Counted from the stretch's first letter, positions 7,985-16,817 are shown. The stretch is DNA of 64,000 bases from Algihabitans sp965233705 (GCA_965233705.1 CBDDTF010000001.1:248001-312000), one strand, 5' to 3'. Translations and numbers: made by a program. The notes: generated by a model not told the origin, from the sequence alone.

Positions 7985-10336
7985 CTATTCGACCAGCTCG
8001 GGCACCTTGGGCGTGGCGCCGGTGCCGCCGCCACCGTCGGAGCTGTCGCCCGAGCCGCCCTTGCGGCCCTTGGGCTTGCCGGCCTCGGGGTAGCTGAAGA
8101 CCAGCTTGCTGCCGTCCTTGGCGACGTCGACCACCACCAGGCCGCCGTCGGCGAGCTTGCCGAACAGCAGCTCCTCGGCCAGCGGCTTCTTGACGTGCTC
8201 CTGAATCACCCGGCCCAGGGGACGGGCGCCGAACATCGGTTCGTAGCCCTTCTCGGCCAGCCACTTGCGCGCCGCCTCGGAGAGCTCGATGGTGACGTGG
8301 CGGTCGGCGAGCTGGGCCTCGAGCTGCAGGACGAACTTGTCGACCACCAGGGCCACGACCTCGGGCTTGAGGCCGCTGAAGGGGATCACGGCATCCAGGC
8401 GGTTGCGGAATTCCGGCGTGAAGGTCCGCTCGATCGCCTCGGTGTCCTCGCCCTCGCGCTGCTCGCGCAGGAAGCCCACGGCCGGCTTGGCCATGTCGCT
8501 GGCCCCGGCGTTGGTGGTCATGATCAGGATCACGTTGCGGAAATCGACGACCTTGCCGTTGTGGTCGGTCAGCTTCCCGTAGTCCATCACCTGCAGCAGG
8601 ATGTTGAACAGGTCCGGGTGGGCCTTCTCGATCTCGTCGAGCAGCAGCACGCAGTGCGGATGCTGGTCGACGGCGTCGGTCAGCAGGCCGCCCTGGTCGA
8701 AGCCGACGTAGCCCGGCGGCGCGCCGATCAGGCGGCTGACCGTGTGGCGCTCCATGTACTCCGACATGTCGAAGCGGTGCATCTCGACGCCCAGGGTGTG
8801 GGCGAGCTGGCGCGCCACCTCGGTCTTGCCGACGCCGGTCGGGCCGGAGAAGAGGTAGCAGCCGATCGGCTTGTCGGCCTCGCGCAGGCCGGCGCGGGCC
8901 AGCTTGATGGCGCTGGACAGGGCGGTGATCGCCTGGTCCTGGCCGAACACCATGGTCTTGAGGTCGCGCTCCAGGGTCTTGAGCGTGGCCTTGTCGTCGC
9001 GGCTGACCGACTTCGGCGGGATGCGCGCGATCTTGGCGACCACCGCCTCCACCTCCTTGACGCCGATGGTCTTGCGCCGCTTGGATTCCGGCTTCAGGGC
9101 CTGGGCGGCGCCGACCTCGTCGATCACGTCGATCGCCTTGTCGGGCAGCTTGCGGTCGCCGATGTAGCGGGCCGAGAGCTCGACCGCGGTGCGCAGGGCA
9201 TCGGCGGTGTAGCGCACCCCGTGATGCTCCTCGTAGTAGGGCTTGAGGCCGCGCAGGATCTTCACCGCGTCCTCGATCGAGGGCTCGTTGACGTCGATCT
9301 TCTGGAAGCGACGGACCAGCGCGCGGTCCTTCTCGAAGTAGTTGCGGTATTCCTTGTAGGTGGTCGAGCCGATGCAGCGCAGCGCGCCGGACTGCAACGC
9401 CGGCTTGAGCAGGTTGGAAGCGTCCATCGCGCCGCCCGAGGTGGCGCCGGCGCCGATCACCGTGTGGATCTCGTCGATGAAGAGCACGGCGTGGTCCTGC
9501 TGCTCCAACTCGCCCATCACCGCCTTCAGCCGCTCCTCGAAATCGCCGCGGTAGCGGGTGCCGGCGAGCAGCGCGCCCATGTCGAGGGCGAAGATCGTGG
9601 CGTTCTTGAGCACCTCGGGCACCTGCTCCTCGACGATGCGCCGGGCCAGCCCCTCGGCGATCGCCGTCTTGCCGACGCCGGGATCGCCCACATAGAGCGG
9701 GTTGTTCTTGGTGCGCCGGCAGAGCACCTGGATGGTGCGCTCGATCTCGTGCGCGCGTCCGATCAGCGGGTCGATCTTGCCGCTCTTGGCTTTCGCATTG
9801 AGATCGACGCAGTAGGCGTCCAGCGCCTCGCGGCCCTTCTTGACCACCTTCTCGCCCTGCTCCTCGTCGGCGCCCTGCACGGGCCGGCTCTCCTCGTGCC
9901 CCGGCACCTTGGCGATGCCGTGGCTGATGTAGTTGACCGCGTCCAGGCGGGTCATCTCCTGCTCCTGCAGGAAGTAGACCGCGTAGGACTCGCGCTCGCT
10001 GAAGATGGCGACCAGCACGTTGGCGCCGGTGACCTCCTCGCGGCCGGAGTTCTGCACGTGGATGGCGGCGCGCTGCAGCACGCGCTGGAAGGCGGCCGTC
10101 GGCTTGGCGTCGCCCACGTGGGCGTTGATCAGGTTGGTGAGCTGGTTGTCGATGTACTCGCCCAGATCGGCGCGGATTTCCTCGATCGACACGCCGCAGG
10201 CGCGCAGCACCGCGATGGCGTCCTGGTCCTCCGTCAGCGCCAACAGCAGGTGCTCGAGCGTTGCGTACTCATGCCGCCGCTCGTTGGCGTAGGCCAGGGC
10301 GCGATGAAGGGTCTGTTCCAGGTTCGCGGAGAGCAT
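7985..10336 (-). CDS. clpA: ATP-dependent Clp protease ATP-binding subunit ClpA
   Basis: ClpA is the AAA+ unfoldase that feeds substrates to ClpP in the cytoplasm. The 783-residue protein starts MLSANLEQTLHRALAYANE, the Clp N-domain with HEYATLEHLLLAL. Two AAA modules follow, with Walker A motifs GDPGVGKT (near residue 220) and GPTGVGKT (near residue 500). Walker B motifs are LFIDEIHT and LLLDEIEKAH. The C-terminus ends in a Gly/Ser-rich tail (KGGSGDSSDGGGG) longer than in E. coli ClpA (758 residues). The start ATG is 8 bases past clpS. The order clpS-clpA is the classic operon. Confidence 0.96.
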   Translation of the reverse strand: MLSANLEQTLHRALAYANERRHEYATLEHLLLALTEDQDAIAVLRACGVSIEEIRADLGEYIDNQLTNLINAHVGDAKPTAAFQRVLQRAAIHVQNSGREEVTGANVLVAIFSERESYAVYFLQEQEMTRLDAVNYISHGIAKVPGHEESRPVQGADEEQGEKVVKKGREALDAYCVDLNAKAKSGKIDPLIGRAHEIERTIQVLCRRTKNNPLYVGDPGVGKTAIAEGLARRIVEEQVPEVLKNATIFALDMGALLAGTRYRGDFEERLKAVMGELEQQDHAVLFIDEIHTVIGAGATSGGAMDASNLLKPALQSGALRCIGSTTYKEYRNYFEKDRALVRRFQKIDVNEPSIEDAVKILRGLKPYYEEHHGVRYTADALRTAVELSARYIGDRKLPDKAIDVIDEVGAAQALKPESKRRKTIGVKEVEAVVAKIARIPPKSVSRDDKATLKTLERDLKTMVFGQDQAITALSSAIKLARAGLREADKPIGCYLFSGPTGVGKTEVARQLAHTLGVEMHRFDMSEYMERHTVSRLIGAPPGYVGFDQGGLLTDAVDQHPHCVLLLDEIEKAHPDLFNILLQVMDYGKLTDHNGKVVDFRNVILIMTTNAGASDMAKPAVGFLREQREGEDTEAIERTFTPEFRNRLDAVIPFSGLKPEVVALVVDKFVLQLEAQLADRHVTIELSEAARKWLAEKGYEPMFGARPLGRVIQEHVKKPLAEELLFGKLADGGLVVVDVAKDGSKLVFSYPEAGKPKGRKGGSGDSSDGGGGTGATPKVPELVE

Positions 10337-10344
10337 CGAGCGGC

Positions 10345-10686
10345 CTACTCCTTCTCCAGGGTGCACTGCAGGGGGTGTTCGTGCTTGCGCGCAAAATCGA
10401 TGACTTGCGTGACCTTGGTCTCGGCCACTTCGTAGGTGTAGACGCCGCACACGCCGACGCCGCGGCGATGGACGTGCAGCATGATCTGCGTCGCCTCTTC
10501 CTGGTTCTTGCCGAAGAAGCGCTCGAGCACGTGCACCACGAACTCCATGGGCGTGTAGTCGTCGTTCAGCATCAAGACCTTGTACATGGACGGCTTCTTG
10601 GTGCGCGTCCGGGTCTTGACCACCACGCCGGTACCGGCCCCGTCACGCCCACCGTTGCCGGGGCCCTGCTGATCGTCGTCGCTCAT
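10345..10686 (-). CDS. clpS: ATP-dependent Clp protease adaptor ClpS
   Basis: ClpS binds N-end-rule substrates and hands them to ClpA. The 113-residue protein has a flexible Gly-rich N-terminus and then the core YKVLMLNDDYTPMEFVVHVL with the Asn-Asp-Asp substrate pocket. MLHVHRRGVGVCGVYTYEVAETK and the end HEHPLQCTLEKE follow. All core family residues are visible. Start is either ATG at 10686 (used) or ATG at 10692; the ribosome site does not decide between them. It lies directly upstream of clpA. Confidence 0.95.
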   Translation of the reverse strand: MSDDDQQGPGNGGRDGAGTGVVVKTRTRTKKPSMYKVLMLNDDYTPMEFVVHVLERFFGKNQEEATQIMLHVHRRGVGVCGVYTYEVAETKVTQVIDFARKHEHPLQCTLEKE

Positions 10687-10692
10687 GCGCAT

Positions 10693-11240
10693 GTCGGTCG
10701 GGTCTGATCTCTCGATGGCCGTCGCGTCTGCGCCGGGCTGCGGCCCTTCCCGCCGGCCCTTGCCCCCAAGGATATTGGAAAACCAAGGTGTCCGAAAAGG
10801 GGCGCTGTGTCGGCGCCGCCCAGACGGCGGCGCGGGTCGTCGTGCAGAGGGGAGATAGGGCCGCCCCAGGCCGACGGGAAGGGGGCGAGGCCGCCCGGCG
10901 CACCGTTGCGGCCGACGCCTGGCCGCACCTGCCCGCGCCCGGCCCCGCCTGCCTGCCTGGCCCCGCCTGCCTGTCCCTGCCTGTCCCCTGCGCCGCCGGC
11001 GTCCCGAACCATCCCCGCCCGCGTGGGACCTCGGCGGCGCGGCCTCGGCGCAGCGTCGCTCGCAGCGCTCCGGCCCCGGCTCGCGCGAGGCTTGAGATTG
11101 CGGCCGGGGGAAGCCCCAAGGTCGCGCCGCGTCCGGCGAGTCGGCCGCAGGCTGCGACGAGGCAGCTCGGACAGGCGCGAATGTCGCAGATGCCGGGGGT
11201 TCACAGATGCCGGGGGGTCACAGATGTCGGGGATGCGTAG
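10693..11240. other. 548-base gene-free stretch between clpS and the EamA gene
   Basis: Divergent promoters for clpS and the transporter should lie here. A small TTGG-AAAA-CCAA hairpin occurs at 10775-10786. From about 10935 to 10995 there is a pyrimidine-rich tandem repeat (CCCCGCCTGCCTG and variants). Just before the EamA start, 11178-11232 holds three imperfect units of CACAGATGCCGGGGGG. Long readings on either strand here are compositionally arginine/proline junk. I see no gene. Confidence 0.6.
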
Positions 11241-12191
11241 ATGAAGGAGATCGGTGTCTTCGCGGCCCTGCTGTTCGGCATGGCCGTGTTCGGCAGCGGC
11301 ACACCGACCGCCAAGGTGGTGAGCGAGGGCTTTCCGCTGTTCCTGGCGCCCTTCCTGCGGCTGCTGCTGGCGGCGCTGCTGAGCACGCCGCTGCTGTTCG
11401 TCTACCGCCACGAGCTGCACGCGATCAGCCGCCAGGGCTGGCTGCTGATCGCGGGCATCGGGGCGATCGGCCTGGTCGCCTTCAGCCTGTTCCTGCTCAG
11501 CGGCATGACCCTGGTCAGCGGCGTCATCGGCGCCGTGGTGATGAGCACCAGCCCCGCCGCCGTCGCCCTGGGCGCGGCCTGGTTCCTGGGCGACAAGCTG
11601 GGCCCGGCGAAGCTGACGGCCGTCGCCCTGTCGATCGCCGGCGTGGTGATCATCAACACCTCCGGCGCGGAGCTGGGCGGCCAGGGCCTTTGGGCCTCGG
11701 TGCTCGGCAGCCTGCTGGTCCTCGGGGCGGTGGCCAGCGCGACGGCCTACTCGCTCTTCGCCAAGCGGGTCACCGGCGAGGTGCGGCCGGTCCTGCTGAT
11801 CCCGCTGGCGGCCTGGATCGCCGCCGCGCTCTTCGCCGGGCCGGGCCTCTACCAGGCGGCGCAGTTCGACTTCGCCGTCCCCACCGGCGAGCAGTGGATC
11901 GCCCTGGCCTGGTGGGGGGTCGGCCCCTTCGGCATCGGCACGATGCTGTGGTTCTACGGCCTGAAGTCGGTGCAGGCGAGCACCGCCTCGGGCTTCATGG
12001 GCGCGATGCCGGCCAGCGGCCTGCTGGTCTCCTACGTCTGGCTCGGCGACACCTTCTACTGGATGCACCTGGTCGGCTTCGCCCTGGTGCTGGCGGCCAT
12101 CGCCCTGGTGGCCTGGGCTCACCGCCACGGCGAAGCCGCCGCCGCGGCCGAGGGGCGGGAGTTCCGCGGCTGCACCGCCTACCCCTGCTGA
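11241..12191 (+). CDS. EamA/DMT-superfamily transporter
   Basis: This is an inner-membrane protein of 316 residues with about ten predicted transmembrane helices, arranged as two EamA halves. Examples are FAALLFGMAVFGSG, LLLAALLSTPLLFVY and, in the second half, SVLGSLLVLGAVASATAYSLF and MHLVGFALVLAAIALVAW. The DMT family exports metabolites or amino acids, and no substrate can be read here. A charged and Cys-containing tail (EFRGCTAYPC) ends it. It is followed by a strong terminator, so it appears monocistronic. Confidence 0.85.
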   Translation: MKEIGVFAALLFGMAVFGSGTPTAKVVSEGFPLFLAPFLRLLLAALLSTPLLFVYRHELHAISRQGWLLIAGIGAIGLVAFSLFLLSGMTLVSGVIGAVVMSTSPAAVALGAAWFLGDKLGPAKLTAVALSIAGVVIINTSGAELGGQGLWASVLGSLLVLGAVASATAYSLFAKRVTGEVRPVLLIPLAAWIAAALFAGPGLYQAAQFDFAVPTGEQWIALAWWGVGPFGIGTMLWFYGLKSVQASTASGFMGAMPASGLLVSYVWLGDTFYWMHLVGFALVLAAIALVAWAHRHGEAAAAAEGREFRGCTAYPC

Positions 12192-12230
12192 CCCGGCGGT
12201 GCGGCCGTCCCCTCCCCGGCGCTGAAACGA

Positions 12231-12271
12231 GAACGCCCGCCGAACCGGTTCGCCGGTCGGCGGGCGTTTTC
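12231..12271. terminator. bidirectional terminator between EamA and phasin genes
   Basis: AACGCCCGCCGA pairs with TCGGCGGGCGTT (12-bp stem), with an inner CCGG/CCGG. It is followed by TTTTC on the plus strand and by a short T run (CTCGTTTC) on the minus strand. It lies between two convergent genes and probably serves both. Confidence 0.85.
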
Positions 12272-12345
12272 AGCGAAGGTCCCTGCCGGGCGGCGGAGCC
12301 GGCCCGCAGGCCGTCCGCCGTCGCGGCAGGGCGCGCGTCGCGCGG

Positions 12346-12882
12346 TTACGCGGCGATCGGCTTGGCGACCTTCTCGAAGCTGGCCTGCACGCGCGCCTGC
12401 AGCGGCTCAGCGGCCTCGTTGGCGACCTTCGCCGACAGCTCGGCCAGCTTGGCACTCTCGGCCATCACCTTGTCGAAGTTGCTGCGGGCGATGTCGGACT
12501 GCAGGTCCAGCATCTCCTGCAGGTTCTTCGCGCCGAACACCTTCTTGGCGGCGGCCATGTTGGCCTCCATCGACTCCTGGGCGAAGGACATCATCTCCTT
12601 CGACAGGCTCTCGAAGCCCTTGGCGAAGATCGTGCCGGACTTCATGACGGCGTCCATGTTGTCCTTGTTCAGGGTCGAGAACTCGTCGTAGCCCTTGAAC
12701 ATCATGGCGGAGGTCTTCTCCACCTGCTCCTTGGTGGCGGACATCGCCTGCTCGTACTGCTGGCTGGCGGCCTCGGAGCCGGCCTTGACGAAGGCCTCGA
12801 CGGTCTCCTTGCCGGCGCTCACCGCGGCCTCGACCGGCGCGGTCATGTCGTTCGGGGTCTGGGTCTTCTTGGTCTGAGCCAT
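12346..12882 (-). CDS. phasin family protein
   Basis: Phasins coat polyhydroxyalkanoate granules and affect their size and number. The 178-residue protein is almost entirely helical and Ala/Glu/Lys-rich, with no membrane segment or signal peptide. Segments such as YEQAMSATKEQVEKTSAMMF, GYDEFSTLNKDNMDAVMKSG and LQEMLDLQSDIARSNFDKVM match the phasin_2 pattern as I recall it. The start ATG at 12880-12882 follows GAGGAGGACCCGAATC, a strong ribosome site. Upstream lie two palindromes that could bind the PHA regulator PhaR (see 13002-13074). Confidence 0.88.
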   Translation of the reverse strand: MAQTKKTQTPNDMTAPVEAAVSAGKETVEAFVKAGSEAASQQYEQAMSATKEQVEKTSAMMFKGYDEFSTLNKDNMDAVMKSGTIFAKGFESLSKEMMSFAQESMEANMAAAKKVFGAKNLQEMLDLQSDIARSNFDKVMAESAKLAELSAKVANEAAEPLQARVQASFEKVAKPIAA

Positions 12883-13001
12883 GATTCGGGTCCTCCTCGG
12901 GTGTCTCGTGGCGTCGCGACGCATCTCAATGTCTACCGAGCGGTCACGAAGGCCGACTGAGGCGGCCCTCGGCGTCTCTCACGTTGCCGTCAGCAGGTTT
13001 T

Positions 13002-13074
13002 TTGCTGCACTGCAACATGCGTCAATGTAAGCGGGTGTTATGCTGAGTCAAGGAGATTTTTGTGCGCCGCACAA
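13002..13074. promoter_or_regulatory. two TGC-rich palindromes upstream of the phasin gene, candidate PhaR operators
   Basis: TTGCTGCACTGCAA at 13002-13015 and TTGTGCGCCGCACAA at 13060-13074 are inverted repeats of the TGC/GCA type. Known PhaR operators in Paracoccus and Rhodobacter are CTGC-spacer-GCAG. The phasin start is 120 bases away on the minus strand. This is inference from motif and context. Confidence 0.45.
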
Positions 13075-13187
13075 TATTTGCCGCCGGCGACGACCGCAAG
13101 CCCGCAGGCCGGCCGGCCGCCGGGCCGGGCGGGCGACGTCCGGACACGCCGGCCGCCGGCTTGGCACGACTCGGCGGGGCGCCCTAG
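13062..13187 (+). CDS. possible 41-residue small protein
   Basis: A GTG start lies 7 bases after a perfect AAGGAG and opens a 41-codon reading: VRRTIFAAGDDRKPAGRP, then a Gly/Pro/Arg-rich tail ending in LARLGGAP and TAG. The first codons overlap the second palindrome. The tail composition is that of ordinary GC-rich noncoding sequence, so the reading may be chance. It would be cotranscribed toward mipZ. Confidence 0.2.
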   Translation: MRRTIFAAGDDRKPAGRPAAGPGGRRPDTPAAGLARLGGAP

Positions 13188-13302
13188 GCAGTGATATTGG
13201 CGTGACCAGGGGGGCCGGCGCGATCGCTGCGCGCAGGGTCCCGCGGCGCGACCCGCGCGCCGGCCGGCACGCCGAGAGCGGGCAGGAGGCCACGGACAGG
13301 CG

Positions 13303-14160
13303 ATGAACCATCAGGCAGCCAATTCCAGCATCGCGCCGGGCGGCGCCCAGAGCGCGCCGCGCGTACTCGTCCTGGGCAACGAGAAGGGCGGCTCGGGCAA
13401 GTCGACCACCGCCATGCACCTGATCGTCGCCCTGCTCCGCCAGGGTCGCTCGGTCGGGGTCGTCGACCTGGACGCCCGCCAGGGCACGCTCAGCCGCTAT
13501 GTGGAGAACCGGCGCGCCTTCGTCGAGTCCGAGGGACTGCCCCTGCCGCTGCCCGAGCTGCGCCGGGTCGAGCGCAGCGAGGCGCCGACCCGCGCCGAGG
13601 CCGAGGCGGAGGAGAAGGCCGGCCTGGAGGCCGCCCTGGCGGACCTGAGCGGCTGCGACATGCTGCTGATCGACACCCCGGGCAGCGACAGCCACCTCTC
13701 GCGCCTGGGCCACACCCTGGCCGACGTGCTGATCAGCCCGATGAACGACAGCTTCGTCGACCTCGACCTGCTGGCCCGAATCGACGGCGAGGGCCGCAAG
13801 GTGCTGGGCCCCAGCGTCTACAGCCAGATGGTCTGGGAACAGCGCCAGGCCCGCGCCCGGCAGGGCGGCCGGCCGATCGACTGGGTGGTGATGCGCAACC
13901 GTCTCGCGCACCTGGACGCGCGCAACAAGCGCGACATCGCCCGCCTGCTGGAACAGCTCGCCAAGCGCATCGGCTTCCGCCTGGCGCCCGGCTTCGGCGA
14001 GCGCGTGATCTTCCGCCAGCTCTTTCCCCAGGGCCTGACCCTGCTGGACCTGCGGCAGTCGGGCGCCGACCTGACCATGAGCCACCTGGCCGCCCGCCAG
14101 GAGGTGCGCGCCCTGCTCGCCGCCATCGGCCTCGACATCCCCGAAGAGCTGGAAAGCTAG
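13303..14160 (+). CDS. mipZ: division-plane positioning ATPase MipZ
   Basis: MipZ is a ParA/MinD-type ATPase that forms a gradient from the poles and blocks FtsZ assembly away from midcell in alphaproteobacteria. The 285-residue protein begins with a short disordered lead and then VLVLGNEKGGSGKSTTAMHL. The deviant Walker A KGGSGKST is at 28-35. VGVVDLDARQGTLSRYVENR, MLLIDTPGSDSHLSRLGHTLADVLISPMNDSF and the late LFPQGLTLLDL are MipZ hallmarks. No partner parB or ftsZ is in the window. Confidence 0.93.
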   Translation: MNHQAANSSIAPGGAQSAPRVLVLGNEKGGSGKSTTAMHLIVALLRQGRSVGVVDLDARQGTLSRYVENRRAFVESEGLPLPLPELRRVERSEAPTRAEAEAEEKAGLEAALADLSGCDMLLIDTPGSDSHLSRLGHTLADVLISPMNDSFVDLDLLARIDGEGRKVLGPSVYSQMVWEQRQARARQGGRPIDWVVMRNRLAHLDARNKRDIARLLEQLAKRIGFRLAPGFGERVIFRQLFPQGLTLLDLRQSGADLTMSHLAARQEVRALLAAIGLDIPEELES

Positions 14161-14224
14161 GCCCCGCCCCCTGGAGCCCCCGCCGCCCAGGCCCTATCTT
14201 GAGGTGGGCAGGGCGCGCGAATGC

Positions 14225-14950
14225 ATGGCGAGGCGAATGGGCCGCGACGAGCAACTACCGAGCAAGCCGACCGCCGATCAGGCCGAGGTCGACTCCTTCC
14301 TGGAGAAGGTTCGCGCGATCAAACCGACCCGCCCGGCGGCGGGCGGACGCGGACGCCTGATCTTCGCGCTGGACGCCACCGCCAGCCGGCAGCCGACCTG
14401 GGACCGGGCGATGCACATCCAGGCGGACATGTTCCGCGAGACCCAGGTGCTGGGCGGGCTGGACATCCAGCTCGTCTTCTACCGCGGCTACGGCGAGTGC
14501 AAGGCCTCCAAGTGGTACTCCGAGGCCGACGCCCTGCTGCGCGCCATGACCGGGGTCACCTGCCTGGCCGGGCGCACCCAGATCCGCAAGGTGCTCAAGC
14601 ACGCCCGCGAGGCGGCCAAGACACGCAAGGTCAACGCCCTGGTCTTCGTCGGCGACGCCATGGAGGAGGACGTCGACGAGCTGGGCCACCTGGCCGGGGA
14701 GTTGGGCCTGCTGGGGCTGCCCTGCTTCCTGTTCCACGAGGGCGGCGACCCGCTGGTGCGCAACGTCTTCGAGCAGATCGCACGGCTGTCGGGCGGCGCC
14801 TGCTGCGCGTTCGACGCCAACGCGCCGCAACAGCTTCGCGACCTGCTGTCGGCCGTCGCGGTCTACGCCGCCGGCGGCCACAAGGCGCTGGCGGACTTCT
14901 CCGCCAAGCGCGGCGGCGTCACCCGGCTGCTCACCCACCAGGTCCGCTGA
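14225..14950 (+). CDS. VWA-domain protein
   Basis: This is a 241-residue protein with a von Willebrand factor A fold. The beta-1 strand LIFALDATASRQPTWDRAM carries an Asp-x-Thr-x-Ser metal site. NALVFVGDAMEEDVDELGHLAGELG supplies the later strand and second acidic region, and PCFLFHEGGDPLVRNVFEQIARLSGGACCAFD follows in pieces. There is no signal peptide, so it is probably cytoplasmic. Three starts are possible (GTG 14204, ATG 14225, ATG 14237), and the ribosome sites do not settle the choice. It lies 64 bases past mipZ and 19 bases before a membrane J-domain gene, which suggests an operon. Function is not established. Confidence 0.75.
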   Translation: MARRMGRDEQLPSKPTADQAEVDSFLEKVRAIKPTRPAAGGRGRLIFALDATASRQPTWDRAMHIQADMFRETQVLGGLDIQLVFYRGYGECKASKWYSEADALLRAMTGVTCLAGRTQIRKVLKHAREAAKTRKVNALVFVGDAMEEDVDELGHLAGELGLLGLPCFLFHEGGDPLVRNVFEQIARLSGGACCAFDANAPQQLRDLLSAVAVYAAGGHKALADFSAKRGGVTRLLTHQVR

Positions 14951-14969
14951 GCGGCGCGGACCGGCGACC

Positions 14970-15722
14970 ATGGCCTATCTGCTCTTCGGCATTCTGCTGC
15001 TGGCCGGCCTGCTGCTGCTGGCCCGCTGGTTCGCCGCGGCCGAGCCGAAGGACGTGGTCAGGGTGCTGCGCTACGCCGGCCTGGCGGTGGGCGCCGCGCT
15101 GCTGCTGTTCCTGGTGCTGGGCGGCGCGCGCGCCCTGGCCTTCGTGCTGGCGCCGCTGCTCATCCCGCTGCTGTTCAACGCCCGCGGGCTGCTTAGCCGG
15201 ATCGGCGCCCTGGGCGGGCCGCAGCCGGGTCAGACCTCCACCGTCGAGACCCGCTTCCTGCGGATGATGCTGGACCACGACAGCGGCACCATGGAGGGCA
15301 CCGTGCGCGAGGGCCCCTATCGTGGCCGCCGTCTCGAAGAGCTGCGCGAAGAGGAGTTGCTCGACCTCTGGCGTGCCTGCCGGGCCGAGGACGAGCAGTC
15401 GACCCAGGTGCTGGAAGCCTGGCTGGACCGGGTGCACGGCCCCGCCTGGCGCGAGGCGGCGGGCGCCGGCGACGACGCGGCCGGCGGCGGCGAGGACGCC
15501 CGGGCGCGGGCGGAAAGCGCCGGGCAGCGCGGCGCCACCGGCGCCGGCATGACGGTCGAGGAGGCTTACGAGATCCTGGGCCTGGCGCCCGGCGCCAGCG
15601 ACGCGGAGATCCGCAGCGCGCACCGCCGCCTCATGCGCCAGTTCCACCCCGACCACGGCGGCTCCAACTACCTGGCCGCCAAGATCAACCAGGCCAAGGA
15701 ACTGCTGCTGGGCCGGGCCTGA
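14970..15722 (+). CDS. membrane-anchored J-domain (DnaJ-like) protein
   Basis: This is a 250-residue inner-membrane protein with three hydrophobic segments in the first 70 residues (AYLLFGILLLAGLLLLARWF, GLAVGAALLLFLVLGGARAL, AFVLAPLLIPLLF). A cytoplasmic linker follows, and a J-domain occupies the last 60 residues: MTVEEAYEILGLAPGASDAEI, then HRRLMRQFHPDHGG with the invariant His-Pro-Asp. This layout (N-terminal membrane, C-terminal J-domain) resembles TIM14/DjlC-like cochaperones, which stimulate DnaK at the membrane. Partner and client are unknown. Context is mipZ and a VWA protein upstream. Confidence 0.85.
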   Translation: MAYLLFGILLLAGLLLLARWFAAAEPKDVVRVLRYAGLAVGAALLLFLVLGGARALAFVLAPLLIPLLFNARGLLSRIGALGGPQPGQTSTVETRFLRMMLDHDSGTMEGTVREGPYRGRRLEELREEELLDLWRACRAEDEQSTQVLEAWLDRVHGPAWREAAGAGDDAAGGGEDARARAESAGQRGATGAGMTVEEAYEILGLAPGASDAEIRSAHRRLMRQFHPDHGGSNYLAAKINQAKELLLGRA

Positions 15723-15809
15723 GCCCCCCCGGCCGCCGTCGCGGCCAGGTTGCCCCTCCCCGGGCGCTGTGGCACAACCGATTCCCTCTCAGACGGTCAA
15801 GGACCCCAG

Positions 15810-16679
15810 ATGCGCAAGCCCATCCGCAAGGCGATCTTTCCCGTCGCCGGTCTCGGCACCCGCTTCCTGCCGGCGACCAAGGCGATGCCCAAGGAGATGC
15901 TGCCGATCGTCGACAAGCCGCTGATCGAATACGCGGTCGAGGAAGCCAAGGCGGCGGGCATCGAGGAGTTCATCTTCGTCACCGGACGCGGCAAGCAGGC
16001 CATCGAGGACCACTTCGACTACTCCTGGGAGCTGATGGAGACCCTGAAGGCCCGCGGCAAGAGCGACCAGCTCGCCCTCGCCGAACAGTCGCGCATGAAG
16101 CCGGGCACCGTCGCCTACACCCGCCAGCAGGAGCCGCTGGGCCTGGGCCACGCGGTCTGGTGCGCGCGCAGCCTGGTCGGCGACGAGCCCTTCGCCGTGC
16201 TGCTGGCCGACGACCTGGTGCAGGCCGAGGAGCCCTGCCTGGCCCAGATGGTCGAGACCTACAACGAGATCGGCGGCAACGTGGTCGCCGTGATGGACGT
16301 GCCGCGCGCGCAGACCCAGCGCTACGGCGTGCTCGACGTGACCGAGGACGACGGTCGCATCGCCAAGGCCAAAGGGCTGGTCGAGAAGCCGAAACCCGAG
16401 GTCGCCCCCTCGACGCTCTCGGTGATCGGCCGCTACATCCTGCAGCCCGAGGTCTTCCGCGAGCTGGACCGGCACACCGCCGGCGCCGGTGGCGAGATCC
16501 AGTTGACCGATGCCATGGCCGCGACCATTCCGGAGATCGACTTCCACGGCCTGCGCTTCGAGGGGACCCGCTTCGACTGCGGCAGCAAGGAGGGCTTTCT
16601 GGAAGCGACCATCGCCTTCGCGCTCGACCGCCCGGACCTGGGCGACGCCATGCGCGAGATGATCGCGCGCTACGGATGA
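15810..16679 (+). CDS. galU: UTP-glucose-1-phosphate uridylyltransferase
   Basis: GalU makes UDP-glucose from UTP and glucose-1-phosphate. The 289-residue protein opens KAIFPVAGLGTRFLPATKAM, then PKEMLPIVDKPLIEYAVEEA, the nucleotide-binding signature. FAVLLADDLV carries the metal-binding aspartates. GLVEKPKPEVAPS and TGAGGEIQLTDA-like (AGAGGEIQLTDAM) complete the family pattern. The ATG at 15810 is chosen because it opens directly into the conserved core; an upstream in-frame GTG/TTG reading adds an unconserved lead. It is the first of three sugar-nucleotide genes with ugd and a phosphohexomutase. Confidence 0.95.
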   Translation: MRKPIRKAIFPVAGLGTRFLPATKAMPKEMLPIVDKPLIEYAVEEAKAAGIEEFIFVTGRGKQAIEDHFDYSWELMETLKARGKSDQLALAEQSRMKPGTVAYTRQQEPLGLGHAVWCARSLVGDEPFAVLLADDLVQAEEPCLAQMVETYNEIGGNVVAVMDVPRAQTQRYGVLDVTEDDGRIAKAKGLVEKPKPEVAPSTLSVIGRYILQPEVFRELDRHTAGAGGEIQLTDAMAATIPEIDFHGLRFEGTRFDCGSKEGFLEATIAFALDRPDLGDAMREMIARYG

Positions 16680-16817
16680 GCCGGCGATGAGCGGGCCACG
16701 TTCCGACCGACGCCGCCGAAGGGCACGCGGCGCAGCCCCGCGCGGCGCCGTCAGGCTGTAACCTTTTTCCTCTAGGGCGGGCCGAGCCCGCAAGCGCAGG
16801 ATCGAAGAGGAGTCGCG

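Noticed and set aside
7333..10435. Long plus-strand readings antisense to the CoA-transferase and clpA
   Set aside because: Shadow frames of well-recognised genes, rich in Leu/Asp/Gly/Val as expected for antisense of GC-rich coding DNA.
10683..12128. Long minus-strand reading antisense to the EamA gene
   Set aside because: Composition is Gln/Arg/Gly-rich shadow of the real transporter frame, with no family features.
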